Below are positions 1 through 6,202 of a stretch of DNA of 9,465 nucleotides, in pieces. The notes beneath the pieces were generated by a model. It did not search any database. It was not told the origin of the DNA and saw only the letters and a list, made by a program, of their open reading frames with translations. Numbering within the stretch: position 1 is the first letter of the stretch; every line of letters begins with the position of its first letter. Origin of the DNA: Campylobacteraceae bacterium (lineage in GTDB: Bacteria; Campylobacterota; Campylobacteria; Campylobacterales; Sulfurospirillaceae); assembly GCA_027040375.1 (NCBI GenBank), contig JALUMJ010000100.1, forward strand, positions 1-9,465, read 5' to 3'. The translations under genes were made by a program, and so were the position numbers.

Positions 1-134
1 CATTTCATGATTTCTCGTTTTCTTTTTCTTTATTATACTCTTTTGGTCCTGAAAATACATAAGAAACTATAAAATTAATAACGAAATTATTTTAAAATTG
101 TAAAATATGAATGAAAATTCATTAAGGAGTAGAT
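1..134. other. Left-edge non-coding leader before the nickel permease gene
   Basis: No gene can be supported here. On the + strand a frame is open from the window edge to a TAA at 60-62 and could be the last 19 codons of an upstream gene, but it is too short to judge. The stretch from 63 to 123 is very AT-rich and should hold the operon promoter. TATAAA at 68-73 and TAAAAT at 101-106 are possible -10 boxes, neither with a convincing -35. Two small inverted repeats are visible: AATAA/TTATT (77-81 and 87-91) and AATGA/TCATT (110-114 and 119-123), the second directly before the ribosome-binding site AAGGAG at 124-129. In DNA this AT-rich such short arms can arise by chance. Confidence 0.3.
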
Positions 135-1160
135 ATGAGCTCATTAAAGAAAAGAGTTTATGCATTAATTTCTTTTATAGTTATATTTAATATATTGGCT
201 TGGGCATTTCTCCTTGGCGTATCACAATTTTCCTTATCATTGATAAGTTTGGGAAGTTTGGCTTATTTTTTTGGATTAAGACATGCTTTTGATGCTGATC
301 ATATAGCTGCTATAGACAATGTTACTAGAAAACTAAGACAAGATGGTCAAAAGTCAGTAGGGGTTGGTCTGTTTTTTTCTTTAGGTCACTCTACTGTGGT
401 ATTGCTTTTATCTATAGGTGTGGTAGTGTCTGTTAGGCTTGTTTCATCTCACATGCATTTTTTGGAAAACATTGGAGGTTTGATAGGTACTTCTATCTCA
501 GCACTTTTTTTAACACTCATAGGTATCATAAATCTTTTTATACTTAAGGATTTATATAAGATATTTAAAATACACAAAAACAGTAAAAATATTGATAAAG
601 AGATACTAAATCAAACATCAGAAGAATTACTCAATAAACGGGGATTTTTTGGCAGGATATTTAAGTCTGCATATAAACGGGTAAATAAAAGTTATCAAAT
701 GTATCCTATAGGTTTTTTATTTGGTTTAGGTTTTGATACAGCTACGGAAGTAGCGGTTCTTGGTATCTCATCGGCACTTGCTAAGGATTCGCAGTTACCT
801 ATATGGGGTATTTTGGCATTCCCTCTTTTGTTTGCAGCGGGTATGAGTTTGATGGATTCTCTTGATGGTTTGGTCATGATGAAGATATATGACTGGGCTA
901 TGGTGGATGCTATGAGAAAAATATTTTTCAATATGGTAGTAACTGGCACTAGTGTATTTGTTGCTCTTTCGATAGGAGCTATCGAATGGCTACAAGTAAC
1001 TTCTATGCAATTAAAAATAGATACACCATTTTTTAATTATTTAAATAATTTACAATTCGAAGTTTTAGGTGTTATTGTCGTTGCTGTGATGATAGTAAGT
1101 TGGCTTAGTGCTTTTTTGTACTATAAAAAATATATAATGATACGAGAGATTATAAAATAA
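135..1160 (+). CDS. NiCoT family nickel/cobalt permease (HoxN/HupN/NixA type)
   Basis: Secondary transporter in the inner membrane, expected to import Ni2+ (possibly Co2+) with high affinity. The 341-residue protein has the family signatures: RHAFDADHI at residues 49-57 (the H-x4-D-H metal-binding segment of the second membrane helix), FSLGHSTVV at 80-88, and GLGFDTATE at 196-204, with several hydrophobic membrane segments and a charged cytoplasmic loop around 137-185. Length is normal for the family. The start is supported by AAGGAG at 124-129, 5 nt upstream. The gene lies 14 nt before hypB, so its nickel most likely feeds hydrogenase maturation. Which metal is preferred cannot be read from the sequence; nickel is inferred from the hyp neighbours. 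Annotators may use nixA, hoxN or hupN, so no symbol is given. Confidence 0.93.
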   Translation: MSSLKKRVYALISFIVIFNILAWAFLLGVSQFSLSLISLGSLAYFFGLRHAFDADHIAAIDNVTRKLRQDGQKSVGVGLFFSLGHSTVVLLLSIGVVVSVRLVSSHMHFLENIGGLIGTSISALFLTLIGIINLFILKDLYKIFKIHKNSKNIDKEILNQTSEELLNKRGFFGRIFKSAYKRVNKSYQMYPIGFLFGLGFDTATEVAVLGISSALAKDSQLPIWGILAFPLLFAAGMSLMDSLDGLVMMKIYDWAMVDAMRKIFFNMVVTGTSVFVALSIGAIEWLQVTSMQLKIDTPFFNYLNNLQFEVLGVIVVAVMIVSWLSAFLYYKKYIMIREIIK

Positions 1161-1174
1161 TTTAAGGAGATAAT

Positions 1175-1924
1175 ATGTGTAAAGATTGTGGTTGTAGTAT
1201 AACTGAGGAAAGTTCACATGGACATACGCACGAACATGCCCACTTTGAAATACATGACAATCCTCAGCTAAATGATGCAAAAACTATCTCTGTTATAACG
1301 AAGATTTTGGATAAAAATGATCATGAGGCCGAACATAACAGAGAGCATTTCAATGAAAATAATGTACTTGCTATCAATCTTATGAGCAGTCCTGGAAGTG
1401 GGAAGACTACACTTTTGGAATACTTAAGTGATATAGTTGATTTTAAGTTTGGTGTTGTTGAGGGGGATTTGCAAACAAATAAAGATGCCGATAGATTAAA
1501 AGCAAAAGGAATTCCATCACAGCAGATACAAACAGGCTCAGCCTGTCATCTTGATGCTTTTATGGTACATAAAGGATTGCATCATTTGCCTGTGTCTGAA
1601 CTTGATGTTTGTTTTATAGAAAATGTAGGCAATCTCGTTTGCCCGGCAAGTTATGATGTTGGGGCTCACCTAAATATCGTTTTGGTTTCCATTCCTGAGG
1701 GTGAAAGCAAGATAGAAAAGTATCCGGTAATGTTTAGAAAGGCTGATTTGATACTTTTTACAAAGACTGATCTTTTACCGTATTTTGAATATGACATGGA
1801 AAAAGAGAAGGAAGCAGCAAGAAAACTGAAACCAAATGTTGATATTCTTGAAGTCAGTACCAAAGATAAAGAGTCACTTAAAAAAGTGGCAAATTGGATA
1901 AAATTTAAAATGGAGATGAGATAA
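1175..1924 (+). CDS. hypB: Hydrogenase nickel incorporation GTPase HypB
   Basis: GTPase that works with HypA to insert Ni into the NiFe-hydrogenase large subunit in the cytoplasm. The 249-residue protein begins MCKDCGC, matching the N-terminal high-affinity Ni site (C2, C5, C7) known from E. coli HypB. Next is a short His-rich stretch (H15, H17, H19, H21, H23, H27) that may bind or store extra nickel. The G domain shows a P-loop SSPGSGKTT at 71-79, EGDLQTNKDADR at 96-107, the G-domain metal-site residues C124-H125 and C156, and TKTD at 196-199 in the place of NKxD. AAGGAG at 1164-1169 fixes the start. It is 14 nt after the nickel permease gene, and its stop overlaps the hypC start by one base (TAATG). 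Confidence 0.97.
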   Translation: MCKDCGCSITEESSHGHTHEHAHFEIHDNPQLNDAKTISVITKILDKNDHEAEHNREHFNENNVLAINLMSSPGSGKTTLLEYLSDIVDFKFGVVEGDLQTNKDADRLKAKGIPSQQIQTGSACHLDAFMVHKGLHHLPVSELDVCFIENVGNLVCPASYDVGAHLNIVLVSIPEGESKIEKYPVMFRKADLILFTKTDLLPYFEYDMEKEKEAARKLKPNVDILEVSTKDKESLKKVANWIKFKMEMR

Positions 1925-2178
1925 TGTGTTTATCAATACCTAGTAAAATAGAGTATATAGATGAAAATAATATCGCTACAGTCGATACAATGGGGGTCAA
2001 AAGAAAAGTTAGTCTTGATTTGATAGATGAGCCGGTAGAGATAGGGGATTTTGTACTTATTCATGTCGGGTTTGCTATGAATAAGATAGATAAAGAAAGA
2101 GCATTGGATAGTTTGGAACTTTATGAACAGATAGTGCAAAAGATGGAAGAAGAGGATAGGCTAAATGAGCAAACTTGA
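1924..2178 (+). CDS. hypC: Hydrogenase maturation chaperone HypC
   Basis: Small chaperone that partners HypD while the Fe(CN)2CO group is assembled and carries it to the hydrogenase large-subunit precursor. The 84-residue protein starts MCLSIPSKI, with the invariant Cys2 exposed after Met removal; this N-terminus is the family hallmark. The rest is a small beta-barrel type sequence with a Glu-rich C-terminal tail, and the length is typical. GGAG at 1912-1915 lies 8 nt before the ATG. The gene overlaps hypB by 1 nt and hypD by 14 nt, so translation is probably coupled. This is the only hypC-like gene visible; HybG-type paralogues cannot be excluded elsewhere. Confidence 0.96.
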   Translation: MCLSIPSKIEYIDENNIATVDTMGVKRKVSLDLIDEPVEIGDFVLIHVGFAMNKIDKERALDSLELYEQIVQKMEEEDRLNEQT

Positions 2179-3289
2179 ATTGAAAAATTTATATGATGAC
2201 TTTAGAGATTCTAAGACTATCAAATCTTTTGCTAAAAAGATAAACGAAGATGCTACAAAAATAGATAGAAATATAAATATTATGGAAGTTTGCGGTGGGC
2301 ATACTCACACTATCATGAAATACGGCATCTTGCAGCTTCTTCCTGAAAATATCAATTTCATACACGGTCCTGGATGTCCGGTTTGTATCATGCCAAAAGA
2401 GAGGATAGATCATGCTTACATACTCGCTCAGCAACCAGATGTGATACTTGTAACTTTAGGGGATATGATAAAAGTTCCAGGAAGTCATGGGAGTTTACAA
2501 AATGCCAGAAGTGAGGGAGCGGATGTAAGATTTGTTTACTCACCGCTTGATGTTTTAAAAATTGCCAAAGACAATCCTTCAAAAAAAGTGATATTTTATG
2601 CTATAGGTTTTGAAACTACTACACCCATGAGTGCGGTTTTACTCGAGAAAGTGATAAAACAAGGCATTAAAAATGTGTTTTTTCATATAAATCATGTAAG
2701 AGTTCCAGAGCCAATGAGAGTTTTGATGGATGATAAAGATTGTCAAATTAATGCCTTTTTAGGACCTTCTCATGTTAGCGCCATAACAGGCAGTAAGATA
2801 TATGAAGAGTTTCCTTTGACTTACCATACGCCAGTTGTTGTCAGTGGATTTGAGCCGGTTGATGTAATGCAAAGTATATACATGATACTTAGACAGTTTA
2901 TTACAGGTAGGTGTGAAGTTGAAAACGAATATGGGCGAGCGGTAACAAGAGAGGGTAATGTCTCTGCTCAAAGATTGGTGGAAAAGTATTTTGATAGGAA
3001 AGACAGTTTTAGATGGAGAGGTATAGGCGATATTCCAAAGAGTTCTTTAAAGCTTAGAGATGAGTATGCCAAATATGATGCAGAGATAATATATGCCGAT
3101 ATTTTACCTGATAAAAAGATAGATGACCATAAGCTTTGTATTTGTGGAGAGATACTAAAAGGCAAGGCAAAACCTATGGATTGCAAAGTTTTTGGAAATG
3201 CCTGCAAACCAAGCTCACCTCTTGGAAGTTGCATGGTAAGTAGCGAGGGTGCTTGTGCTGCTTATTATAAATATGGTAATATTCGCTAA
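2165..3289 (+). CDS. hypD: Hydrogenase Fe-S maturation protein HypD
   Basis: Iron-sulfur scaffold on which, with HypC, the Fe(CN)2CO moiety of NiFe-hydrogenase is built. The 374-residue protein has all the family blocks: MEVCGGHTHT (C43 in the catalytic position), HGPGCPVC at 67-74 (C71, C74), IGFETTTP at 147-154, and a Cys-rich C-terminal domain with C325, C327, C340, C347, C356 and C364, expected to include the [4Fe-4S] ligands. Length is as usual. The start lies inside hypC (14-nt overlap), with GAGGA at 2152-2156 as a plausible ribosome-binding site. A weak CTAAT/ATTAG hairpin (3286-3299) spans the stop codon, without the strong T-tract of a terminator, so transcription probably continues into the cytochrome gene. 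Confidence 0.97.
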   Translation: MSKLELKNLYDDFRDSKTIKSFAKKINEDATKIDRNINIMEVCGGHTHTIMKYGILQLLPENINFIHGPGCPVCIMPKERIDHAYILAQQPDVILVTLGDMIKVPGSHGSLQNARSEGADVRFVYSPLDVLKIAKDNPSKKVIFYAIGFETTTPMSAVLLEKVIKQGIKNVFFHINHVRVPEPMRVLMDDKDCQINAFLGPSHVSAITGSKIYEEFPLTYHTPVVVSGFEPVDVMQSIYMILRQFITGRCEVENEYGRAVTREGNVSAQRLVEKYFDRKDSFRWRGIGDIPKSSLKLRDEYAKYDAEIIYADILPDKKIDDHKLCICGEILKGKAKPMDCKVFGNACKPSSPLGSCMVSSEGACAAYYKYGNIR

Positions 3290-3322
3290 TAAAAATTAGT
3301 GTAATTTTAAGGAGTGAATATT

Positions 3323-3694
3323 ATGGGTAAGATTATTTTTATCATTTTTTTATTTTCAGGTATCGGGATATATGCCTGTGAGGGTAACTGTGTGGCTTGT
3401 CATCCAAAACTTATCAAAAAAAATGGCAAGATGGATAAAAATCATGAGATATTGACAACTTGTAAAAAATGTCATACAAAGAAAAGTTTATCTAAAGTGA
3501 ACATGGGGGCTACTAGTTGTGGGCAGGATTGCTGGCAATGTCATGACATGAAAAAAGTAGCTAAAACAAACATTAAAGAGCATAAAGTTCTTAATACCTG
3601 TATCAAATGTCATACGGCAAAAGATAAAAATATATTTAAATTTGATAACAGCAAGCAATATAGTGGGAAAAATTTGATAGATATAATTAACTAA
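3323..3694 (+). CDS. Exported small tetraheme-type c cytochrome within the hyp operon
   Basis: A 123-residue protein with an N-terminal signal sequence (MGK plus a hydrophobic run to about residue 18) and four CxxCH heme c motifs at C23-H27, C47-H51, C70-H74 and C93-H97. It should be exported and loaded with covalent heme, so an electron-transfer role at the periplasmic side of the membrane is inferred. The protein is an internal duplication: residues 19-54 and 66-100 both read C-x3-C-x2-CH, 13 or 12 residues, H, x5, C-x2-CH-T. C19 could be a lipoprotein cysteine (IYAC), but C66 is its counterpart in the second half, so it may be structural instead. AAGGAG (3309-3314) supports the ATG at 3323 rather than the in-frame GTG at 3314. 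It lies 33 nt after hypD and 8 nt before hypE. The exact family is not recognised. Confidence 0.85.
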   Translation: MGKIIFIIFLFSGIGIYACEGNCVACHPKLIKKNGKMDKNHEILTTCKKCHTKKSLSKVNMGATSCGQDCWQCHDMKKVAKTNIKEHKVLNTCIKCHTAKDKNIFKFDNSKQYSGKNLIDIIN

Positions 3695-3702
3695 GGATAT
3701 TT

Positions 3703-4701
3703 ATGAACAAGACAGTAACATTGGCTATGGGAAATGGCGGGGAAGAAAATAATCAGCTTATAAAAAAAGTTTTTTATAAAGCTTTCAAAAATGATATTTT
3801 GGAAAAAAGCGAAGATGCGGCTATCTTAGAACTTAATCAAAAAAATATTGCTATGAGTACGGATAGTTTTACTGTCAGCCCTATATTTTTTCCAGGATCT
3901 GATATAGGAAAACTCAGTATTTGCGGAACTTGTAACGACCTTGCTATGATGGGAGCAAAGCCAAAGTATTTGACAGTTAGTTTTGTTATAGAAGAGGGTT
4001 TTTTGATGGACGATTTGGAGAAAATTGCCAAGTCTATGGAGAAAGAGCTTGAGATAAACAGCACTCTTGTCGTAAGTGGTGATACAAAAGTAATGCCAAA
4101 AGGAACCGTGGATAAGATTATTATAAATACAACAGGTATTGGTGAAGTTTTGCAAAATGACATAAGCTCAAATGCCATAAGCAAAGATGATGTTATCCTC
4201 GTCAGCAGAGACATAGGCTCTCACGGAGCAGCGATATTTGCAAGTCGTGAGGGAATAGAGCTTGAGAGTGAGCTTAAAAGCGACTGTACTTCTTTGTTTC
4301 CTGTTGTAAAAGCTTTATTGGATGAAGGTTTAAAAATAACTGCTTTAAGGGATGCTACAAGAGGCGGAGTGAGTGCAGTTTTAAATGAATGGGCAAAACA
4401 GTCAAATGTTTGTATAGAAGCTTATGAAGAAAAGATACCTGTAAGTGATGAGGTAAAAGGGATTTGTGAAATTCTTGGTTTTGAGCCGACTGCTTTAGCG
4501 AACGAGGGAACTTTTCTTATAGCAGTTAACAAATCAAAAATAGAACAAACGATAAAAATATTAAAAAGATTTAATAAAAACTGCTCATATATTGCAGATA
4601 TAACAGATAAATATATAGGTAAAGTGGTGCTTCATAACAGTTGGGGAACAAAAAGATTTTTAGAGAGTCCAACTGGTGAGTTGTTGCCTAGGATTTGCTG
4701 A
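3703..4701 (+). CDS. hypE: Hydrogenase expression/formation protein HypE (thiocyanate-forming)
   Basis: ATP-dependent enzyme of the PurM/AIR-synthase-like fold that dehydrates a carbamoyl group, received from HypF, to a thiocyanate on its own C-terminal Cys and donates cyanide to HypCD. The 332-residue protein has the Gly-rich N-terminus (MGNGGEENNQLI), the STDSFTVSP and SICGTCNDLAMMGA blocks, the SGDTKVM block, a RDATRGGVS segment typical of the second domain, and ends in PRIC, the conserved cyanate-carrying tail with Cys as the last residue. Length is typical. The TAAGGA site at 3692-3697 overlaps the cytochrome stop. The stop overlaps the hypA start by one base (TGATG). Its usual partner hypF is not in the window. 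Confidence 0.96.
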   Translation: MNKTVTLAMGNGGEENNQLIKKVFYKAFKNDILEKSEDAAILELNQKNIAMSTDSFTVSPIFFPGSDIGKLSICGTCNDLAMMGAKPKYLTVSFVIEEGFLMDDLEKIAKSMEKELEINSTLVVSGDTKVMPKGTVDKIIINTTGIGEVLQNDISSNAISKDDVILVSRDIGSHGAAIFASREGIELESELKSDCTSLFPVVKALLDEGLKITALRDATRGGVSAVLNEWAKQSNVCIEAYEEKIPVSDEVKGICEILGFEPTALANEGTFLIAVNKSKIEQTIKILKRFNKNCSYIADITDKYIGKVVLHNSWGTKRFLESPTGELLPRIC

Positions 4702-5042
4702 TGCATGAATTTAGCATAGTGCAGTCTCTTTTAGATCAATGCGAAGATCAAGTGGTAAAAAATAAAGTCAATAAAATCACTAAAGTTGTTGTCAAAATTG
4801 GCATTTTAAGTGGTGTTGAGCCGGATCTTTTAAAAAGTGCTTTTGAAACTTTTAAAGAAAAAACAGTATGCAGTGAGGCTGAGTTTGTTTTGAATATTCA
4901 GCCTATTTTGGTAAAATGCAACAGTTGTAATGCAAAATCGACTTTAGAAAAATTTGAATACATTTGTCCTAAATGCGAAAGCACTGATCTTGAAGTTCTT
5001 GATGGGGAGGATATGTATCTTATGAGTTTGGAGATGGAGTAA
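4701..5042 (+). CDS. hypA: Hydrogenase nickel incorporation protein HypA
   Basis: Nickel metallochaperone that, with HypB, delivers Ni to the hydrogenase large subunit. The 113-residue protein starts MHEFSIVQSLL; the N-terminal amine, His2 and Glu3 form the known Ni site, so the ATG at 4701 is the required start and the upstream in-frame TTG at 4695 is rejected. The structural zinc site is visible as CNSC (C73, C76) and CPKC (C89, C92). Length matches the family. AGGA at 4690-4693 is the likely ribosome-binding site. The gene overlaps hypE by 1 nt and is the last hyp gene here. Its stop codon TAA (5040-5042) is part of the 7-bp sequence duplicated around the adjacent MITE-like insertion, which begins at the next base. 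Confidence 0.97.
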   Translation: MHEFSIVQSLLDQCEDQVVKNKVNKITKVVVKIGILSGVEPDLLKSAFETFKEKTVCSEAEFVLNIQPILVKCNSCNAKSTLEKFEYICPKCESTDLEVLDGEDMYLMSLEME

Positions 5043-5160
5043 CTGACCTTACGCACCATAATGAGCAAAGCCTATTATGGTAGCAGGAACTCAAAGTCCC
5101 TACAACCCCCTAAAGCTTACGAAAAGTAGGACTTTTTGAGAAAAAAGTGCATAAGGTCAG
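5043..5160. mobile_element. MITE-like structured repeat, copy 1 (118 bp, three-stem form)
   Basis: Non-coding element with terminal inverted repeats CTGACCTTACGCAC (5043-5056) and GTGCATAAGGTCAG (5147-5160), pairing at 13 of 14 positions. Direct repeats flank it: GGAGTAA (5036-5042) and AGAGTAA (5161-5167), 6 of 7 identical, as expected of a target-site duplication. Two further stems lie inside: CATAAT/ATTATG (5057-5062 and 5074-5079), and CTCAAAGTCCCTAC (5090-5103) against GTAGGACTTTTTGAG (5126-5140), so a single strand would fold as a three-way junction. A diverged second copy is at 6990-7090. There is no coding capacity, so any mobility would need a transposase encoded elsewhere. It separates hypA from the next gene and could act in a transcript as a processing or attenuation structure. 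The family was not identified. Confidence 0.8.
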
Positions 5161-5194
5161 AGAGTAACATACAAATCTTTACAAAAGGAGCAAA

Positions 5195-5968
5195 ATGAAA
5201 AAATATTCAATACTTTCATTTATGCTTATTGTTACATTATTTTCAGGTTGCTCAGTAAAAAATGAAAATTTTGCTCGTTCTATCTTTCAAACAAGTGGCG
5301 CAACTCTTATGCAAAATTATCAAATTGATTTAAATATGCTTTTGATTAAACTGGCAAATAAACTTTATAAAAGAAATTCTGAAATTTTTACAAAAAATAC
5401 ATTAGCATATCTAAAATACAACATTAAATATAAAATAAACAGTATAAATCTTCCACTGGTCAAAGATTTTGCACAAGATAATTTCAAAACATACTTAAAG
5501 ATAGCTTTTTCAAAAAACAAGATCAAGAAAAGAGGCGATTATCTTGTTGTAGGTTTATATAAAATGTTTTATTTTGCTTATGATGAGGCACAATTTCATA
5601 AAATAAGTGCTCTGCAATATGATAAAAAGAGATTAGAGCTTGCCTATAAAATACTTCAAGTGGTAGATTGGAAAATAAAAACTGCAAAAAACACAGAAGG
5701 AGAATATCTTTTTTTAACTTGGCAAAATAATTGGCAAACAGAGTTGTATAAAAGATTAAAAAAAGGAGAAAGTCTTAGTGCAAAGCTTATCAATAATCTA
5801 AAATATATCAAAGATAAAAAAGAGAGTCTATTCTCCTCATCAAACTTATCATTTGAGGCAGTTTTTGCAAAAATGCAGTATATTTTTGAAAAATCATTGA
5901 AAACTGTTGGAGTTGAACCAAGTCACCTGAGTGCCAGCGCACTCAGGAGTATATTTTTGATGATGTAA
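5195..5968 (+). CDS. Putative lipoprotein of unknown function
   Basis: Unrecognised 257-residue protein. It begins with Lys residues and a hydrophobic segment ending FSGC (residues 16-19), a lipobox-like signal, so it is probably exported and lipid-modified at C19, which is the only cysteine. The mature part is Lys- and aromatic-rich, apparently mostly helical, with no membrane segment and no catalytic motif that I recognise. AAGGAG at 5185-5190, 4 nt before the ATG, supports the start. Only 34 nt separate it from the MITE-like repeat, and no clear promoter is seen there, so it may be read from the hyp operon through the repeat or from a promoter inside it. A terminator-like hairpin overlaps its last codons. 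A role in hydrogenase maturation is not supported by the sequence. Confidence 0.8.
   Translation: MKKYSILSFMLIVTLFSGCSVKNENFARSIFQTSGATLMQNYQIDLNMLLIKLANKLYKRNSEIFTKNTLAYLKYNIKYKINSINLPLVKDFAQDNFKTYLKIAFSKNKIKKRGDYLVVGLYKMFYFAYDEAQFHKISALQYDKKRLELAYKILQVVDWKIKTAKNTEGEYLFLTWQNNWQTELYKRLKKGESLSAKLINNLKYIKDKKESLFSSSNLSFEAVFAKMQYIFEKSLKTVGVEPSHLSASALRSIFLMM
5926..5959 (+). terminator. Terminator-like hairpin inside the 3' end of the lipoprotein gene
   Basis: A perfect 9-bp GC-rich inverted repeat, CCTGAGTGC (5926-5934) and GCACTCAGG (5939-5947) with a 4-nt loop, is followed on the + strand by a T-run at 5955-5959. It stands out in this AT-rich DNA. It lies before the stop codon at 5966-5968, so the terminator would be built from coding bases. 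The T-run starts 7 nt after the stem, which is looser than ideal. No T-run follows on the minus strand, so it is oriented for + strand transcription. Confidence 0.6.
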
Positions 5969-5972
5969 ATCT

Positions 5973-6158
5973 TTATTCGCCAAGTATTTTTTTGACTTGC
6001 TCTTTAGTTTTTACAACTTCGCCGCTTCCGTGTATTACTTGAGGAATACATCCTGTGCAAACATAAACTTCTTCGCCTCTACAGATAGATTTTAGATAAA
6101 CTTTATTATCATTCTTACTTGATTGACTAAGACATACATGACATACTACTTTTTCCAT
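5973..6158 (-). CDS. Small double-CxxC (putative zinc-ribbon) protein
   Basis: A 61-residue protein with C6-x2-C9 near the N-terminus and C34-x2-C37 later, plus C26, H7 and H43. Two CxxC knuckles about 25 residues apart suggest a single zinc (or other metal) site of the zinc-ribbon kind. No membrane or signal segment is present, so it is probably cytoplasmic. The start is supported by AAGGAA (6168-6163), 4 nt upstream on the minus strand, and by a good promoter candidate further up. It converges with the lipoprotein gene (4 nt between stop codons) and follows proC on the same strand with a 68-nt gap. The function is not recognised; nucleic-acid binding or metal binding are both possible. Confidence 0.7.
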   Translation of the reverse strand: MEKVVCHVCLSQSSKNDNKVYLKSICRGEEVYVCTGCIPQVIHGSGEVVKTKEQVKKILGE

Positions 6159-6202
6159 TTCTTTCCTTTTGTTTATACTTTATAGTGATCTCTTGAAGTG
6201 AA

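Noticed and set aside
3..62. Open + strand frame ending in TAA at 60-62 as the end of an upstream gene
   Set aside because: Nineteen codons of low-complexity Phe/Ser-rich sequence show no recognisable family; two other frames are also open here, so no call is made.
3286..3299. CTAAT/ATTAG hairpin at the hypD stop as a terminator
   Set aside because: Five A-T-rich pairs without a following continuous T-run are too weak, and the gene order suggests continued transcription.
3314..3322. GTG start for the cytochrome
   Set aside because: The GTG overlaps the AAGGAG site (3309-3314), while the ATG at 3323 is 8 nt downstream of that site and gives a normal signal peptide.
3826..4214. Two minus-strand open frames of 109 and 125 codons opposite hypE
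   Set aside because: They lie entirely inside a well-supported gene, overlap each other in different frames, and show no family features; they are shadows of hypE.
4695..4700. TTG start two codons upstream of the hypA ATG
   Set aside because: HypA needs the N-terminal Met-His-Glu nickel site, which only the ATG at 4701 gives; the TGATG overlap with hypE also fits coupled translation.
5043..5160. Cloverleaf-like fold of the repeat as a tRNA or other housekeeping RNA gene
   Set aside because: There is no acceptor-stem length match, no T-loop GTTCNA motif and no anticodon arm layout; the flanking direct repeats and the second copy fit a mobile repeat better.
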